Of a stretch of 64,000 nt of DNA, positions 53,411 through 63,953 are shown piece after piece. The notes under the pieces are model-generated. The model was not told the DNA's origin. It made no database searches and saw nothing but the letters and a program-made list of their open reading frames with translations. Both the position numbers and the translations under genes were made by a program. Numbering within the stretch: position 1 is the stretch's first letter; every line of letters starts with the position of its first letter. This stretch comes from Pluralibacter sp. UBA7423 (lineage in GTDB: Bacteria > Pseudomonadota > Gammaproteobacteria > Enterobacterales > Enterobacteriaceae). The DNA lies in contig DKMD01000010.1 in assembly GCA_002470465.1 (NCBI GenBank), positions 170,623-234,622 of the forward strand, given 5' to 3'.

Positions 53411-54106
53411 CTACATCAGCTCAATAATATCGTCATCCTGAGGCTTACTGCCGCTCAGCGCTTCGTCGAAGTAGTGCTTCGGCACGGTGAAGCGCAGATG
53501 GTCGAGCGCGAACTGCATACTACGGTCGTCGATGGCATGGCCGAGTTCGTCAACAATATCCAGGGTGACGTCACCGCCTGCCTGCATCAGCGCTTCCTGG
53601 GCCGATACTGCGTACGCCAAATCAATCACGCTATCCTCGCCGCCGTGAATCAGATGCACGGTGGTGGCGGTACTGGCTTTTGTCGGCAGCGTGGCAAAAC
53701 GCCCATTGAAAGCGATGATGCGTGACGCCAGGCCTGGTGCCGCTTTGGTGCTTTCCAGCGCCATGATCGAACCTTGCGAGAAACCAATCAGCGCGGTAGC
53801 CTGCGGGCCGACGCCGCTCTCTTTTTGCCAGAAGCGCACCGTTTCGATAAACGTCGGCATGATAGCGTCGATGCGCTGCTGGCGGTTTTCCTCCGTCACG
53901 CCCTGCACGGAAAACCACTGTCTGCCCGTTGGGCCACAGGGCTCCACGCCGCCGATGCTGACGATCAGCGACTCCGGAAACAGCGGCGCAAACCAGCTGC
54001 CAATCTGCCCCATCGCCACCGGGTTATCACCCACGCCATGAAACAGCAGCAGCAATTGTTTCGCCGGGGCTGAAGGGCTCTGGACAACAAAATGGTCGTA
54101 TTTCAT
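53411..54106 (-). CDS. ypfH: Alpha/beta-hydrolase (carboxylesterase) YpfH
   Basis: A 231-residue esterase matching YpfH. The nucleophile elbow is GFSQGS (about residues 114-119), with the acid in HGGEDSVID and the histidine in ELGHAIDD, a complete Ser-Asp-His triad. The oxyanion loop is LLFHGVGDN. E. coli YpfH shows esterase activity on short acyl esters; its natural substrate is unknown. It is the right-hand core gene beside the island. Confidence 0.93.
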   Translation of the reverse strand: MKYDHFVVQSPSAPAKQLLLLFHGVGDNPVAMGQIGSWFAPLFPESLIVSIGGVEPCGPTGRQWFSVQGVTEENRQQRIDAIMPTFIETVRFWQKESGVGPQATALIGFSQGSIMALESTKAAPGLASRIIAFNGRFATLPTKASTATTVHLIHGGEDSVIDLAYAVSAQEALMQAGGDVTLDIVDELGHAIDDRSMQFALDHLRFTVPKHYFDEALSGSKPQDDDIIELM

Positions 54107-54184
54107 GGCTTTCTCCTTAATCTGTTGCCGGGGAGTCTACGCCGTTGGGCGGCAATGACCATGACATTAAACTGAATGACTCAG

Positions 54185-56185
54185 TTAAAAAAATTGCAGG
54201 TTTTTGACCTTCTCCGCCAACCGCTGAGTGCGCTGCGGATCGAGCGCCGTCAGCGCATCCGCCGCCTCTTCGCGTAGCCGCGCGAGGAAGGCCTTACGTC
54301 CGCCATGAGCCTGTGCGGCTGGGTTGTGCGGCTGAAGTGCGCTACGCAGCGCAGGCAACGGTATCACCACCGTGGCAACAAGCCGGTTCAGGCTCCCCAC
54401 TGCCGCCATCAGCGGACGATGGGCGAAGGCGAATCCGGCCAGCTCCTGCCAGTCATCCTCTGTAAGAATAGCCTCTGACGGCGGACTCACCGTCAGCGTA
54501 TCCTCATCGCGCCAGGATGCCAGCCAGGCTCCGTCTCGCACGAAGCGTTGCTGTTCGCGCTCAGCCAGCGCCTCACCCGCCGCATTCAGTGGATAAATTG
54601 CCATGGCGGTATAGCAGCCGCTGCTGGCTTCACGATGGGTGCCAAGCCGCACCAGCCGGAAGCCGCACTTCTGCCAGAAGCGCCACAGCTCGTTGGTAAA
54701 GCCAAAGCTCACCGACAGATAATCGCAGCCGTCCGCGCTGACGATAGCCTCTTCAATCATTCGCTGTCCGATGCCCTGCCGCTGGCGCTGCGGGTGAATG
54801 GCGATACGGCTGATACGTCGGCTTTTCAGCATGGCCGCCTGCGGGCTGCCGCCGTGAGCCGCCAGAGACTGCGCCACGAGGTTGCCGCGCGGGCGGCGAA
54901 ACCCTGCCCAGACGGCCTCGCTCAGCCCCACGCTCAGGCCGCCTTCGTCGACGAGCCACAGAGCACCGACCAGGTCGTGCCTCTCCTGCGCGCTGACAAA
55001 GTGCTGACCGGGCGCGTCCATCATTCGCCGTAGATCCAGCGGCGAAGTGCGGTAATGCGCGGCGGATAACAGGCGGTACATCGACGCAGGTAAATCAGGG
55101 TCCTGTTGCCAGGCATTCTGTTCGACCCGCTTCAGGGATAGCGGCTCGGGTGGCGATAACGCGGGCAGTGCGTCATCAAAGAGCAAAGCCCGGGCGACGA
55201 AGTTCTCCAGCGGGCAGCCACTGGCCCAGCGCACTGGCTGGCTCAGGGAATAAGATGCCAGCTGCGAAAATCGCGCACAAAATTTGAGTAAGAACCCCCG
55301 GCCAGTGCCTTCGTAGCCCTGAACCGTTGTCGTTAACAGCGTTCGGGGGAACCGGTTAACCAGCTTTTCCAGCAGTGGGCCGGGAAGGGCAGCGGCTTCG
55401 TCGACAATCAGCCAGTCGGCCTGTTCTGCTGACGCGAGCAGCGCATCGGGTGCCATAAAACGAAAGCGTTCCCCGGCGAAGTGAGCGAGTACATCGGTGG
55501 CCGCTTTCGCCGGAGCGGTAACAATAGCGGTGCCCGCCAGCGCACGCAAATGCATTCCCGCCAGCGCAGATTTACCGCGACCGCGCTCAGCGGTCACCAC
55601 CGCCACGCCCGGCGGCGACTTCGCGAGAGCCGCCAGAATGCGCGCCTGTTCCGCCTGCGGTTCCCCGTTAGCAGCGTGCCACGATGGTCGAAAGGTAAAT
55701 TCAGGCTGCGTGAAAGGTTGATGCTGTTGCCAGATAATGGCTTCAGCATCGTTTTGCAGCGTATGACAGAAATGATGAATAAAGTGCGGCGTGGGGATCG
55801 GCTCGGCGCTGTCGCTCCAGCGAACGGAATCGGCATCCACTCGCTCATGCCAGCGGCTTAAATCGGGAGCCAGCAGGACCAGCCAGCTTCCGGCCTTAAG
55901 CGTTCCGGCCAGCGCGGCAAAGGCAGCGACGTCAAATCCTGCGCGGGCATCGAAAAAGGCATGTTCGAATTCACGTCCAAGCAGCGTCCTGAGCGCCTGA
56001 GGCGCACACCAGGGCTCGGGCTGCGTCTGCGGGCTGACAAACAGGCCATCTCCACCAAGATTGATTCTCAGCCATAGCACCTGCTGTTCAGCCCACCCCG
56101 CTTCGCCGCTCAGCACCAGCAGGCGGCGAATGCCCTGCTCCTTCATGCTCACGGTTAACGCGAAAATGGCTTCCCTGTCGTTCAT
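54185..56185 (-). CDS. tmcA: tRNA(Met) cytidine acetyltransferase TmcA
   Basis: TmcA (666 residues) acetylates C34 of elongator tRNA-Met with acetyl-CoA and ATP. It has a helicase-like NTPase part with Walker A ERGRGKSALAG (about residues 197-207) and Walker B WLIVDEAAALPG, then a GNAT domain (about 385-545) with RISRIAIHPQRQRQGIGQRM and the conserved EASSGCYTAMA. The ATG at 56185 (MNDREAIFAL) is used; a TTG one codon upstream is possible. The adjacent ypfJ stop is 4 bases away on the same strand. Confidence 0.96.
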   Translation of the reverse strand: MNDREAIFALTVSMKEQGIRRLLVLSGEAGWAEQQVLWLRINLGGDGLFVSPQTQPEPWCAPQALRTLLGREFEHAFFDARAGFDVAAFAALAGTLKAGSWLVLLAPDLSRWHERVDADSVRWSDSAEPIPTPHFIHHFCHTLQNDAEAIIWQQHQPFTQPEFTFRPSWHAANGEPQAEQARILAALAKSPPGVAVVTAERGRGKSALAGMHLRALAGTAIVTAPAKAATDVLAHFAGERFRFMAPDALLASAEQADWLIVDEAAALPGPLLEKLVNRFPRTLLTTTVQGYEGTGRGFLLKFCARFSQLASYSLSQPVRWASGCPLENFVARALLFDDALPALSPPEPLSLKRVEQNAWQQDPDLPASMYRLLSAAHYRTSPLDLRRMMDAPGQHFVSAQERHDLVGALWLVDEGGLSVGLSEAVWAGFRRPRGNLVAQSLAAHGGSPQAAMLKSRRISRIAIHPQRQRQGIGQRMIEEAIVSADGCDYLSVSFGFTNELWRFWQKCGFRLVRLGTHREASSGCYTAMAIYPLNAAGEALAEREQQRFVRDGAWLASWRDEDTLTVSPPSEAILTEDDWQELAGFAFAHRPLMAAVGSLNRLVATVVIPLPALRSALQPHNPAAQAHGGRKAFLARLREEAADALTALDPQRTQRLAEKVKNLQFF

Positions 56186-56188
56186 CAA

Positions 56189-57073
56189 TCAGTTCAGCGC
56201 GGTTTTACCGAAGGTGTTGCACTGAGACGGGTCACCGCTGTCAAAACCGCGTTTGAACCAGGTGTAGCGCTGCTGGGACGTGCCGTGTGTGAAGCTGTCC
56301 GGCACCACGCGGCCCTGACTCTGCTGCTGCAAACGGTCGTCGCCAATCGCCTCGGCGGCGTTCAGCGCTTCCTGAACGTCACCGGCTTCCAGCACGCCCT
56401 GCTGCTGCATGCTGTGGCCCCAGACGCCCGCGAAGCAGTCGGCCTGCAGCTCCATTTTTACCGACAGCTGATTGACCTGAGTCTGGGAAGCATTCTGCTG
56501 CATCTGGCGCACTTTTGGCTCGATGCCCAGCAGCTTCTGCACGTGGTGACCGACTTCATGAGCAATCACGTAACCCTGGGCGAAATCGCCATCGGCCCCG
56601 AGCTTGCTTTTCATGTCATCGTAGAAGGAGAGATCGATATAGACAGTGCTGTCTGCCGGGCAGTAGAACGGCCCCATTACGGACTGGCCGGTGCCGCAGC
56701 CTGTACGAGTTGCACCCCGGTACATCACCAGTTTGGGCTGCTGATACTGACGGCCCATTTTCTGGAAAATCTGCCCCCAGGTATCTTCAGTGGTAGCGAG
56801 AATCACGGAGGTGAATTTGGCGGCTTCATCATCGTTCGGGCTGATAGAACGCGGGGTGCTCTGCTGCTGCACCATTGGCTGGCCGGTCAGCATGCCGGTG
56901 AGATCCACGCCGTAATAGCCCGCGACCACCACGACGATCAGCAGAATAATACCGCCTTTACCGCTTGGCAGACGAAAACCGCCGCGCCCGCCGCCCATCA
57001 TCGGCGGCATCCCGCCGGAATCGTTTCGCCTGTCTTCCACATTGTCGCTTTCACGACGACCTTGCCAACGCAT
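56189..57073 (-). CDS. ypfJ: Zinc metallopeptidase-like protein YpfJ
   Basis: The 294-residue protein is YpfJ, a neutral zinc metallopeptidase-like family member. A Gly/Arg-rich cytoplasmic start is followed by one membrane helix (about residues 41-57, [17 protein letters not shown]), and the periplasmic domain contains the zinc motif HEVGHHVQ (about 171-178) with the third ligand likely in ELQADCFAG. No substrate is known. It precedes tmcA by 3 bases on the same strand. Confidence 0.93.
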   Translation of the reverse strand: MRWQGRRESDNVEDRRNDSGGMPPMMGGGRGGFRLPSGKGGIILLIVVVVAGYYGVDLTGMLTGQPMVQQQSTPRSISPNDDEAAKFTSVILATTEDTWGQIFQKMGRQYQQPKLVMYRGATRTGCGTGQSVMGPFYCPADSTVYIDLSFYDDMKSKLGADGDFAQGYVIAHEVGHHVQKLLGIEPKVRQMQQNASQTQVNQLSVKMELQADCFAGVWGHSMQQQGVLEAGDVQEALNAAEAIGDDRLQQQSQGRVVPDSFTHGTSQQRYTWFKRGFDSGDPSQCNTFGKTALN

Positions 57074-57156
57074 AACAACCTCTGAACGTTATGTTTCTGA
57101 TAGATTGATCGTAGGCGGTTAAGCGTGGAATTACCATAGTAAACAAGCCAGATAGC

Positions 57157-57182
57157 AAAAGAGGATGCACAGCATCCTCTTT
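57157..57182 (-). terminator. Terminator of purC
   Basis: AAAGAGGATGC (57158-57168) and GCATCCTCTTT (57172-57182) form an 11-bp perfect stem with a 3-base loop and, on the minus strand, a short T run. It separates purC from ypfJ. Confidence 0.9.
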
Positions 57183-57200
57183 AATCAGAAGGGGTTAGCC

Positions 57201-57914
57201 TTAATCCAGGTTCACGCCCAGACGACGCGCAACTTCTTCGTAGGCTTCAATCAGGCCGCCAAGGCTCTGACGGAAACGGTCTTTATCCATTTTATTCATG
57301 GTGTTTTTGTCCCACAGGCGGCTGCCGTCCGGGGAAAATTCGTCCCCCAGCACCACTTTGCCGTGGAACAGGCCGAACTCCAGTTTAAAGTCGACAAGGA
57401 TAAGACCGGCGTCGTCGAACAGCTTTTTCAGCACGTCGTTGGCTTTGTAGGTCAGCTCGCGCATGGTCGCCAGATTTTCTTTACTAACCCAACCGAAAGT
57501 TTCGCAGTAGGACTCATTGACCATCGGATCGTGCATTGCATCATTTTTCAGGAACAGGTCGAACAGCGGCGGGTTCAGCTCAATGCCCTCTTCAATACCC
57601 AGGCGCTTCACCAAAGAGCCTGCCGCACGGTTACGCACCACGCACTCCACCGGGACCATCTCCAGCTTTTTCACCAGACACTCGGTATCAGACAGCAACT
57701 GCTCCATCTGAGTTGGGATTCCCGCTTCCTGCAGCTTGCTCATAATGAAATGGTTGAACTTGTTGTTCACCATGCCTTTACGGTCGAACTGTTCAATACG
57801 CGCTCCGTCACCTGCTGACGTATCGTTGCGGAATTCGAGCACCAACAGGTCCGGGTTTTCCGTGCTGTAAACGGTTTTCGCTTTGCCGCGATACAACTCA
57901 GCTTGCTTTTGCAT
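57201..57914 (-). CDS. purC: SAICAR synthetase PurC
   Basis: PurC (237 residues, family length) joins CAIR and aspartate with ATP to form SAICAR in de novo purine synthesis. The two signatures are visible: [20 protein letters not shown] at the N-terminus and [14 protein letters not shown] [12 protein letters not shown] in the centre, with [16 protein letters not shown] after it. A PurR operator lies about 50 bases upstream. Confidence 0.98.
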   Translation of the reverse strand: MQKQAELYRGKAKTVYSTENPDLLVLEFRNDTSAGDGARIEQFDRKGMVNNKFNHFIMSKLQEAGIPTQMEQLLSDTECLVKKLEMVPVECVVRNRAAGSLVKRLGIEEGIELNPPLFDLFLKNDAMHDPMVNESYCETFGWVSKENLATMRELTYKANDVLKKLFDDAGLILVDFKLEFGLFHGKVVLGDEFSPDGSRLWDKNTMNKMDKDRFRQSLGGLIEAYEEVARRLGVNLD

Positions 57915-57965
57915 CTTTCAATACTCCGGTCAGGAAAATGAACAAAAAATCAGGTTTTCTGCGCT

Positions 57966-57981
57966 ACGCACACGTTTGCGT
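57966..57981 (-). promoter_or_regulatory. PurR operator upstream of purC
   Basis: On the minus strand ACGCAAACGTGTGCGT fits the PurR consensus ANGCAANCGNTTNCNT at all but one constrained position. It lies 52 bases before the purC ATG. PurR repression of purC by hypoxanthine/guanine is established in E. coli. Confidence 0.85.
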
Positions 57982-57991
57982 ATCATATCAG

Positions 57992-58020
57992 AAAAAAGGG
58001 CTGGTTTGCGCCAGCCCTTT
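57992..58020 (-). terminator. Terminator of bamC
   Basis: AAAGGGCTGG (57995-58004) and CCAGCCCTTT (58011-58020) form a 10-bp stem with a 6-base loop; reading the minus strand, a T run follows. It separates dapA-bamC from purC. Confidence 0.9.
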
Positions 58021-58026
58021 AAAATC

Positions 58027-59058
58027 TTACTTAAATGCCGCCTGGAACACCGCCACCAGCGCGTCGTTCTGCGACTGGGTCAGGGTATGTCCTTTCGGAT
58101 CGATGAACTGCATGCTGCTGCGGTTATCGAGGTCACCAACCTGCAGCTTGTAGTCGCCGGAAACGAGGCCCGGATCCTTCACGCCAAGGTCGCTCCAGCC
58201 GCTGTCGGAAAGCGGTTTGTAGGTGACAGCCACGCTACCGGTGGAACGGGTGCTGTCGGTCACTTTCATGCCCACTTTTTCAAGCGTTGCCGGGAGTTTT
58301 TGCCACACCAGGTTGAACGGACCGCGTACGACCAGCATTGGCAGCCCCGTGTCGTCCGCTGCGCTCTGCACATCGAAAGAGGCACCTTCACGGCTCTGCG
58401 CAGCGTTCTGCGCCGTGGTGGCATTCTTATCCAGACCCGCAGAAATCACGTTCAGCATTTCCGCGCTGTAGCGCTGCATGGACGCGGCATCGGCAACAGG
58501 CTTACCAGCCTGCTCAAGATTCAGCAGCTTCACCACGACGGCCTGTTGATAGCCCTGAGGCTTCACTGAAACCTGATAGCGACCGCGGTACTGCTGATCT
58601 TCGTCCAGACGGTTCCACTGCACCCAGTCGGTAGTCAGGGACTGCGAGGCGTCGTCGCGCTTGTCGATGGTGTAGTTTTGGCCCTGAATGATGCTCACAA
58701 CCTGCGGCCACAGGTTGCCGCTACGGCCGCTTTCAACCAGCAGCTGTGCGGTATCCCCCGTAAACTGGGTACGCGCCCCAGAAACCAGCGCTAACGGCTG
58801 TGCAGGTGGACGAATATCCAGCGCTTTCCCCGTGGCACCGTCGCCGCGGGCAACCGGGATGTTGTAGTCGCCGTTCTGGATCGGCAGGATCATCCCGGCA
58901 GGCGCATGAAGTTCAGAAAGCGGCGCCGCTTCCAGGTAGGATTCATCACCGCTCACCTGGCGCTTGTAGCGCGAATCGGAACTGCAGGCTGCGAGAAGCA
59001 GAACAAGCGAAACACCCGCAACTTTTGCCAGCTGCGACTTCTGTACTGAGTAAGCCAT
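58027..59058 (-). CDS. bamC: Outer-membrane assembly lipoprotein BamC
   Basis: BamC (343 residues) is a lipoprotein of the BAM complex that inserts outer-membrane proteins. The lipobox LLLAAC (Cys at about residue 24) is followed by SS, giving outer-membrane sorting. The unstructured lasso ([20 protein letters not shown]) that wraps BamD is intact, then two helix-grip domains (about 100-215 and 230-343). ATG 59058 ([12 protein letters not shown]) is used; a TTG before it is less likely. It follows dapA by 16 bases, the classic dapA-bamC (nlpB) operon. Confidence 0.97.
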   Translation of the reverse strand: MAYSVQKSQLAKVAGVSLVLLLAACSSDSRYKRQVSGDESYLEAAPLSELHAPAGMILPIQNGDYNIPVARGDGATGKALDIRPPAQPLALVSGARTQFTGDTAQLLVESGRSGNLWPQVVSIIQGQNYTIDKRDDASQSLTTDWVQWNRLDEDQQYRGRYQVSVKPQGYQQAVVVKLLNLEQAGKPVADAASMQRYSAEMLNVISAGLDKNATTAQNAAQSREGASFDVQSAADDTGLPMLVVRGPFNLVWQKLPATLEKVGMKVTDSTRSTGSVAVTYKPLSDSGWSDLGVKDPGLVSGDYKLQVGDLDNRSSMQFIDPKGHTLTQSQNDALVAVFQAAFK

Positions 59059-59074
59059 CAAATCTCCCTAAACT

Positions 59075-59953
59075 TTACAGCAAACCGGCATGCTTCAGCG
59101 CGGATGCCACCACGTCACGGCCATGGGCGGTGATCGGGGTCATTGGCAGGCGCAGCGTATCGGTCGCCACAAGACCCAACTCCATACAGGCCCATTTCAC
59201 CGGGATAGGATTGGGTTCGACAAATAATTTATTATGCAACGGCATCAGACGCTGGTTAATCGCACGGGCTTCAGTAAAGCGCCCCTCGGCGGCCAGTTTA
59301 CACATTTCTGCCATCTCGCGCGCGGCAACGTTGGTGGTGACGGAAATGACGCCGTTGCCGCCAAGCTGCATAAAGTCCAGCGCGGTAGCGTCGTCACCGC
59401 TCAGCAGAATGAAGTCATCTGAAACCAGCTCTTTGATCTGGTGAACGCGACTTAAGTTCCCCGTGGCTTCCTTAATACCGATAATATTTTTGATTTCGGC
59501 AAGGCGGCCCACGGTTTCCGGCAGCATATCGCAGCCGGTACGGGACGGCACATTATACAGAATTTGTGGCAAATCAGTATGTTCGGCAATCGCTTTGAAG
59601 TGCTGGAACAGCCCCTCCTGAGTCGGGCGATTGTAGTAAGGCGTGACGGTCAGACAACCGACAATACCGCTGTTATTGAAGCGCTGGGTCAGGCTGATTG
59701 CTTCGGCGGTGGCGTTAGCGCCCGTACCGGCAATGATCGGGATGCGGCCATCGGCGAGCTCCACGGTCATCAACACCACGTCACCGTGCTCATCGTGGCT
59801 CAGGGTGGCGGATTCACCGGTAGTCCCTACCGACACAATCGCCGAGGTTCCGTTGGCGACATGATAATCAATCAGTTTTTTCAGGCTGGAGCGGTCGACC
59901 TGACCTTTTTCATCCATCGGCGTGACAAGCGCTACAATACTTCCCGTGAACAT
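59075..59953 (-). CDS. dapA: 4-hydroxy-tetrahydrodipicolinate synthase DapA
   Basis: DapA (292 residues) condenses pyruvate with aspartate semialdehyde, the first committed step to DAP and lysine. The Schiff-base lysine is in [14 protein letters not shown] (Lys161), the substrate motif is SVGTTGES (about 43-50) and the tyrosine in [10 protein letters not shown] is conserved. First gene of dapA-bamC; divergent from gcvR across 153 bases. Confidence 0.98.
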   Translation of the reverse strand: MFTGSIVALVTPMDEKGQVDRSSLKKLIDYHVANGTSAIVSVGTTGESATLSHDEHGDVVLMTVELADGRIPIIAGTGANATAEAISLTQRFNNSGIVGCLTVTPYYNRPTQEGLFQHFKAIAEHTDLPQILYNVPSRTGCDMLPETVGRLAEIKNIIGIKEATGNLSRVHQIKELVSDDFILLSGDDATALDFMQLGGNGVISVTTNVAAREMAEMCKLAAEGRFTEARAINQRLMPLHNKLFVEPNPIPVKWACMELGLVATDTLRLPMTPITAHGRDVVASALKHAGLL

Positions 59954-60106
59954 GGGCCATCCTCGGTGCGGGTGCGGACAAGAGCCTCAATGGTACGTTT
60001 GGTCTTGTTATAAAAGCAAGAGAGCGGAGGCACTCAGGATGTTGTATGCCGGTTTTTTTTATGCTTTCCTAGTCACAACCTCCCCTTTTCACAGGAAGAA
60101 CAAGGT

Positions 60107-60676
60107 TTGACAGCCTCCCTGCATCACTATCTGGTGATTACCGCCCTGGGTGCCGACCGCCCCGGCATCGTGAACACCATCACCCGTCACGTCAGTAGCT
60201 GCGGCTGTAATATTGAGGACAGCAGGCTGGCGATGCTCGGCGATGAATTTACGTTTATTATGCTGCTCTCCGGCTCCTGGAACGCCATCACCCTGATTGA
60301 GTCCACGCTGCCGTTGAAAGGGGCGGAGCTGGATTTGCTCATTGTGATGAAGCGTACCCTGGCACAGCCACGTCCGGCGCAGCCGTCAACCGTCTGGCTT
60401 CAGGTAGAAGTACCTGATTCACCGCATATTATCGAGCGTTTTACCGGCCTGCTGGACGCCCATGAAATGAACATCGCCGAGCTGGTTTCCCGCACGCAGC
60501 CGGGCGATAACGCCTCTTCGCCGCAGCTGTTTATTCAGGTGACGGCACACAGTCCGGCGTCGCAAAATGCGGCGAAGATCGAACAAGCGTTTAAAGACCT
60601 GTGTACAGAACTGAAAGCGCAAGGCAGTATAAACATCGTCAATTATTCACAGCATGATGAACAAGATGGAGTTTAG
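60107..60676 (+). CDS. gcvR: Glycine cleavage system regulator GcvR
   Basis: GcvR (189 residues) binds GcvA and turns it into a repressor of gcvTHP when glycine is low. It contains two ACT domains (about 5-85, YLVITALGADRPGIVNTITR; and about 95-175, WLQVEVPDSPHIIERFTGLL). The start is TTG at 60107, with AGGAAG 10 bases upstream; the next in-frame ATG would remove the first ACT strand. The family N-terminus begins MT-x-HHYLVITALGADRPG, so TTG is well supported. bcp follows after 2 bases. Confidence 0.95.
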   Translation: MTASLHHYLVITALGADRPGIVNTITRHVSSCGCNIEDSRLAMLGDEFTFIMLLSGSWNAITLIESTLPLKGAELDLLIVMKRTLAQPRPAQPSTVWLQVEVPDSPHIIERFTGLLDAHEMNIAELVSRTQPGDNASSPQLFIQVTAHSPASQNAAKIEQAFKDLCTELKAQGSINIVNYSQHDEQDGV

Positions 60677-60678
60677 TA

Positions 60679-61149
60679 ATGACCCCACTGAAAGCCGGTG
60701 ACATCGCACCGAAATTTAGCTTGCCCGATCAAGACGGTGAGCAAGTAAATTTGACCGACTTCCAGGGACAGCGTGTTCTGGTTTATTTCTACCCGAAAGC
60801 CATGACCCCGGGCTGTACCGTACAGGCCTGCGGCTTGCGCGACAATATGGATGAGTTAAAGAAAGCGGGCGTTGAAGTGCTGGGTATCAGCACCGACAAA
60901 CCGGAAAAGCTCTCCCGTTTCGCCGAAAAAGAGCTGCTGAATTTCACCCTGCTCTCTGACGAAGACCACCAGGTCTGCGAACAGTTTGGCATCTGGGGCG
61001 AGAAATCCTTCATGGGTAAAACCTACGACGGCATTCACCGCATCAGTTTCCTTATCGACGGCGACGGCAAAGTCCAGCACGTCTTCGATGATTTCAAAAC
61101 CAGCAATCACCACGATGTGGTATTGAGCTGGCTGAAAGAGAACAGCTGA
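60679..61149 (+). CDS. bcp: Thioredoxin-dependent thiol peroxidase Bcp
   Basis: Bcp (156 residues) is an atypical two-cysteine peroxiredoxin that reduces H2O2 and lipid hydroperoxides. The peroxidatic cysteine is in MTPGCTVQACGLRD (about Cys46), with the resolving cysteine five residues later. The thioredoxin-fold signature YFYPKAMTPG is intact. It starts 2 bases after gcvR and ends before a strong terminator. Confidence 0.98.
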   Translation: MTPLKAGDIAPKFSLPDQDGEQVNLTDFQGQRVLVYFYPKAMTPGCTVQACGLRDNMDELKKAGVEVLGISTDKPEKLSRFAEKELLNFTLLSDEDHQVCEQFGIWGEKSFMGKTYDGIHRISFLIDGDGKVQHVFDDFKTSNHHDVVLSWLKENS

Positions 61150-61167
61150 CATCTCCTCATAAAGCTA

Positions 61168-61195
61168 AAGGCCCGCAAATTTTGCGGGCCTTTTT
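61168..61195. terminator. Terminator between bcp and perM
   Basis: AAAGGCCCGCAAA and TTTGCGGGCCTTT form a 13-bp stem (61168-61180 and 61182-61194, minimal loop) followed by five T. It ends bcp and, being near-symmetric, may also serve perM. Confidence 0.88.
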
Positions 61196-62257
61196 CTACT
61201 CTTCTACCGCCGGGCTGTCCGGCCAGGCATGTACTACCGCTTTAATCAGCGTCGCCAGCGGAATGGCGAAGAACACGCCCCAGAAGCCCCACAGGCCGCC
61301 GAAAATCACCACTGAAAGAATAATCACCAGCGGGTGCAGGTTCACCGCTTCGGAGAACAGCACCGGCACCAGAAGGTTGCCGTCAAGACCCTGAATAATC
61401 AGGTACACGGCAAACAGGCTCCAGAACTCTGTTCCCAGGCCAAACTGGAACAGCGCCACGCACACCACCGGAATGGTGACCACGAACGCGCCGATGTAAG
61501 GGATTAGTACAGACACGCCCACCAGCACCGCCAACAGCAGCGAGTAGTTCAGGCCAAACAGCAGGAAGCCAATCCAGGTCGCCACGCCGACGACGATCAT
61601 CTCCAGTACTTTGCCACGAATGTAGTTGGTGATTTGCTGATTCATCTCCTTCCACACCTGCCCCGCCAGTCCGCGGTTTCTTGGCAGCACGCGGCGCACG
61701 GCATTGAGCATCTGCTCTTTATCCTTCACCAGGAAGAACACCATCAGCGGCACCAGCACCAGGTAGACGGCAAGCGTCAGCAGCCCGACCAGCGAAGCGA
61801 GCGAATATTTCACCACCGAATCACCCATGGTCGTCATTCGCGCACGCATGTTCTCCGCCATCGCATCGATGATCCCTGCATCCATCAACGCCGGATAGCG
61901 GCGCGGCAGCGTGGCGGCAAAATCAGAGAGCTTATTCAGCATGCCGGGCATGTCGCGAATTAAATTGATGCCCTGCTGCCAGGCGACGGGCATCACCACA
62001 AACGCCATCAGCAGCATCGCACCAACGAAAAGCACCAGCACAATTGAGGTTGCCCAACGGCGCGAGCAGCCAATACGCTCCAGACGCGCGGTCGGCCATT
62101 CGAGGAGATAGGCCAGTACCAGCGCCACCAGCAAGGGGGCCAGCAGTCCGCTGAAGAAGAAGAGAATGCCGAAGCCGGCAAGCAGAATGACCAGCAGCGC
62201 TATCGCTTCCGGGTCGCTGAAACGACGACGATACCACTGCATTAACATTTCGAGCAT
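61196..62257 (-). CDS. perM: AI-2E family transporter PerM (permease)
   Basis: PerM (353 residues) is an inner-membrane protein of the AI-2E transporter-like (TqsA) family with about eight hydrophobic segments, e.g. AIALLVILLAGFGILFFFSG (about 17-36). The ATG at 62257 (MLEMLMQWYRRRFSDPEA) aligns with E. coli PerM; the ORF extends upstream but that part includes the promoter region. Its transported substrate is unproven. Divergent from bepA across 223 bases. Confidence 0.95.
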   Translation of the reverse strand: MLEMLMQWYRRRFSDPEAIALLVILLAGFGILFFFSGLLAPLLVALVLAYLLEWPTARLERIGCSRRWATSIVLVLFVGAMLLMAFVVMPVAWQQGINLIRDMPGMLNKLSDFAATLPRRYPALMDAGIIDAMAENMRARMTTMGDSVVKYSLASLVGLLTLAVYLVLVPLMVFFLVKDKEQMLNAVRRVLPRNRGLAGQVWKEMNQQITNYIRGKVLEMIVVGVATWIGFLLFGLNYSLLLAVLVGVSVLIPYIGAFVVTIPVVCVALFQFGLGTEFWSLFAVYLIIQGLDGNLLVPVLFSEAVNLHPLVIILSVVIFGGLWGFWGVFFAIPLATLIKAVVHAWPDSPAVEE

Positions 62258-62480
62258 AACTACACCGTTCCCTGAATGGCGGGCAAAAGGCCCGCATGAA
62301 TTGTATCGAAGTGTCACAAAATTGCCTTCGCTTTTTGCCGCGGGCCGCACATGACAGCAAAAGTCGCGCGCGGGTATTTCCAGGCGTCTCTCTGCCAGCT
62401 ACACTGCCAGGGCAGCCGACAGTGGAACGTTACGCCGCGTTGTCGGTCAAACTGGCACACCCTACAGACAGGATCGAGTT

Positions 62481-63944
62481 ATGTTCAGGCAGTTAAAGAA
62501 AACGCTGGTTGCGACTCTCATCGCGTCGTTGACCCTGGGCCAGGCCCTGCCTGCCTTCGCGGATACCGCCGATTCCCTGCCGGATATGGGCACCACCGCA
62601 GGCAGCACGCTCTCTATCGGACAAGAGATGCAAATGGGTGATTACTACGTGCGCCAGCTGCGCGGCAGCGCCCCGCTGATAAACGATCCGCTGCTGGTGC
62701 AGTACATTAACGGCCTCGGGATGCGCCTGGTTTCCCACGCCAACTCGGTGCGCACGCCGTTCCATTTCTTTTTAATTAACAACGACGAGCTGAACGCCTT
62801 CGCCTTCTTTGGCGGCAACGTAGTATTGCACTCGGCGCTGTTCCGCTATGCCGATACCGAAAGCCAGCTGGCGTCGGTCATGGCGCACGAAATCTCTCAC
62901 GTCACCCAGCGTCACCTCGCACGCGCAATGGAAGATCAGAAGCGTAATGCGCCGCTGACCTGGGTCGGGGCGCTGGGCTCCATTCTGTTAGCGATGGCAA
63001 GCCCGCAGGCCGGGATGGCAGCGCTGACCGGCACGCTGGCAGGCACGCAGCAGGGGCTCATCAGCTTTACGCGTCAGAACGAAGAAGAGGCCGACCGTAT
63101 CGGGATCCAGGTGCTGCAGCGCTCCGGCTTCGACCCGCAGGGCATGCCGCAGTTTATGGACAAGCTGATGGATCAGTCCCGCTATTCATCGCGCCCGCCG
63201 GAAATGCTGCTGACGCACCCGTTGCCGGAGAGCCGTCTTGCCGATGCGCGTAACCGCGCCAACCAGATGCGTCCGGTGGTAGTGCAGTCTTCAGAAGATT
63301 TCTACATGGCAAAAGCGCGTACGCTTGGCATGTACAACAACGGGCAGAATCAGCTTGGCAGCGATCTGCTGGACAACTGGTCGAAAGGTAATATTCGCGA
63401 ACAGCGCGCCGCGCAGTATGGCCGGGCGCTTCAGGCGATGGAAGCCAATAACTACGCGGAAGCCAGCAAGCAACTACAGCCGCTGCTCACGGCCAACCCG
63501 CAAAACGCCTGGTATCTCGACCTCGCCACCGACATTTCGCTCGGGCAGAAAAAGAACGCCGAGGCGGTTAATCGCCTGAAAGCAGCAAAAGATTTACGTA
63601 CCAATCCTGTCCTGCAGCTGAACCTTGCCAACGCCCTGCTACAGTCAGGCAATCCGGGTGAAGCGGCAACGCTGCTTAACCGCTATACGTTCACTTATAA
63701 AGATGACACCAACGGCTGGGATCTGTTGGCGCAGGCGGAAGGCCAGCTCGGCAATCGCGATCAGGAGCTGGCGGCACGCGCTGAAAATATGGCGCTGGTT
63801 GGCCGGCTCGATCAGGCCATTTCTCTGCTCAGCAGCGCCAGTTCGCAGGTTAAGCTCGGCAGTCTGCAGCAGGCCCGCTATGACGCACGCATCGATCAGT
63901 TCCGCCAGCTGCAGGCCACCTTTAAACCCTATATGAAAATGTAA
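62481..63944 (+). CDS. bepA: Beta-barrel assembly-enhancing protease BepA
   Basis: BepA (487 residues) is a periplasmic zinc metallopeptidase and chaperone that helps LptD assembly and degrades misfolded LptD. A Sec signal peptide is clear (cleavage after PAFA, about residue 27). The HExxH motif is HEISH in [14 protein letters not shown] (about 135-148), with the third ligand likely in [12 protein letters not shown] repeats follow (about 305-470), the substrate-binding cavity. The arsC-like gene starts 9 bases after its stop. Confidence 0.97.
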   Translation: MFRQLKKTLVATLIASLTLGQALPAFADTADSLPDMGTTAGSTLSIGQEMQMGDYYVRQLRGSAPLINDPLLVQYINGLGMRLVSHANSVRTPFHFFLINNDELNAFAFFGGNVVLHSALFRYADTESQLASVMAHEISHVTQRHLARAMEDQKRNAPLTWVGALGSILLAMASPQAGMAALTGTLAGTQQGLISFTRQNEEEADRIGIQVLQRSGFDPQGMPQFMDKLMDQSRYSSRPPEMLLTHPLPESRLADARNRANQMRPVVVQSSEDFYMAKARTLGMYNNGQNQLGSDLLDNWSKGNIREQRAAQYGRALQAMEANNYAEASKQLQPLLTANPQNAWYLDLATDISLGQKKNAEAVNRLKAAKDLRTNPVLQLNLANALLQSGNPGEAATLLNRYTFTYKDDTNGWDLLAQAEGQLGNRDQELAARAENMALVGRLDQAISLLSSASSQVKLGSLQQARYDARIDQFRQLQATFKPYMKM

Positions 63945-63953
63945 GGATACCCG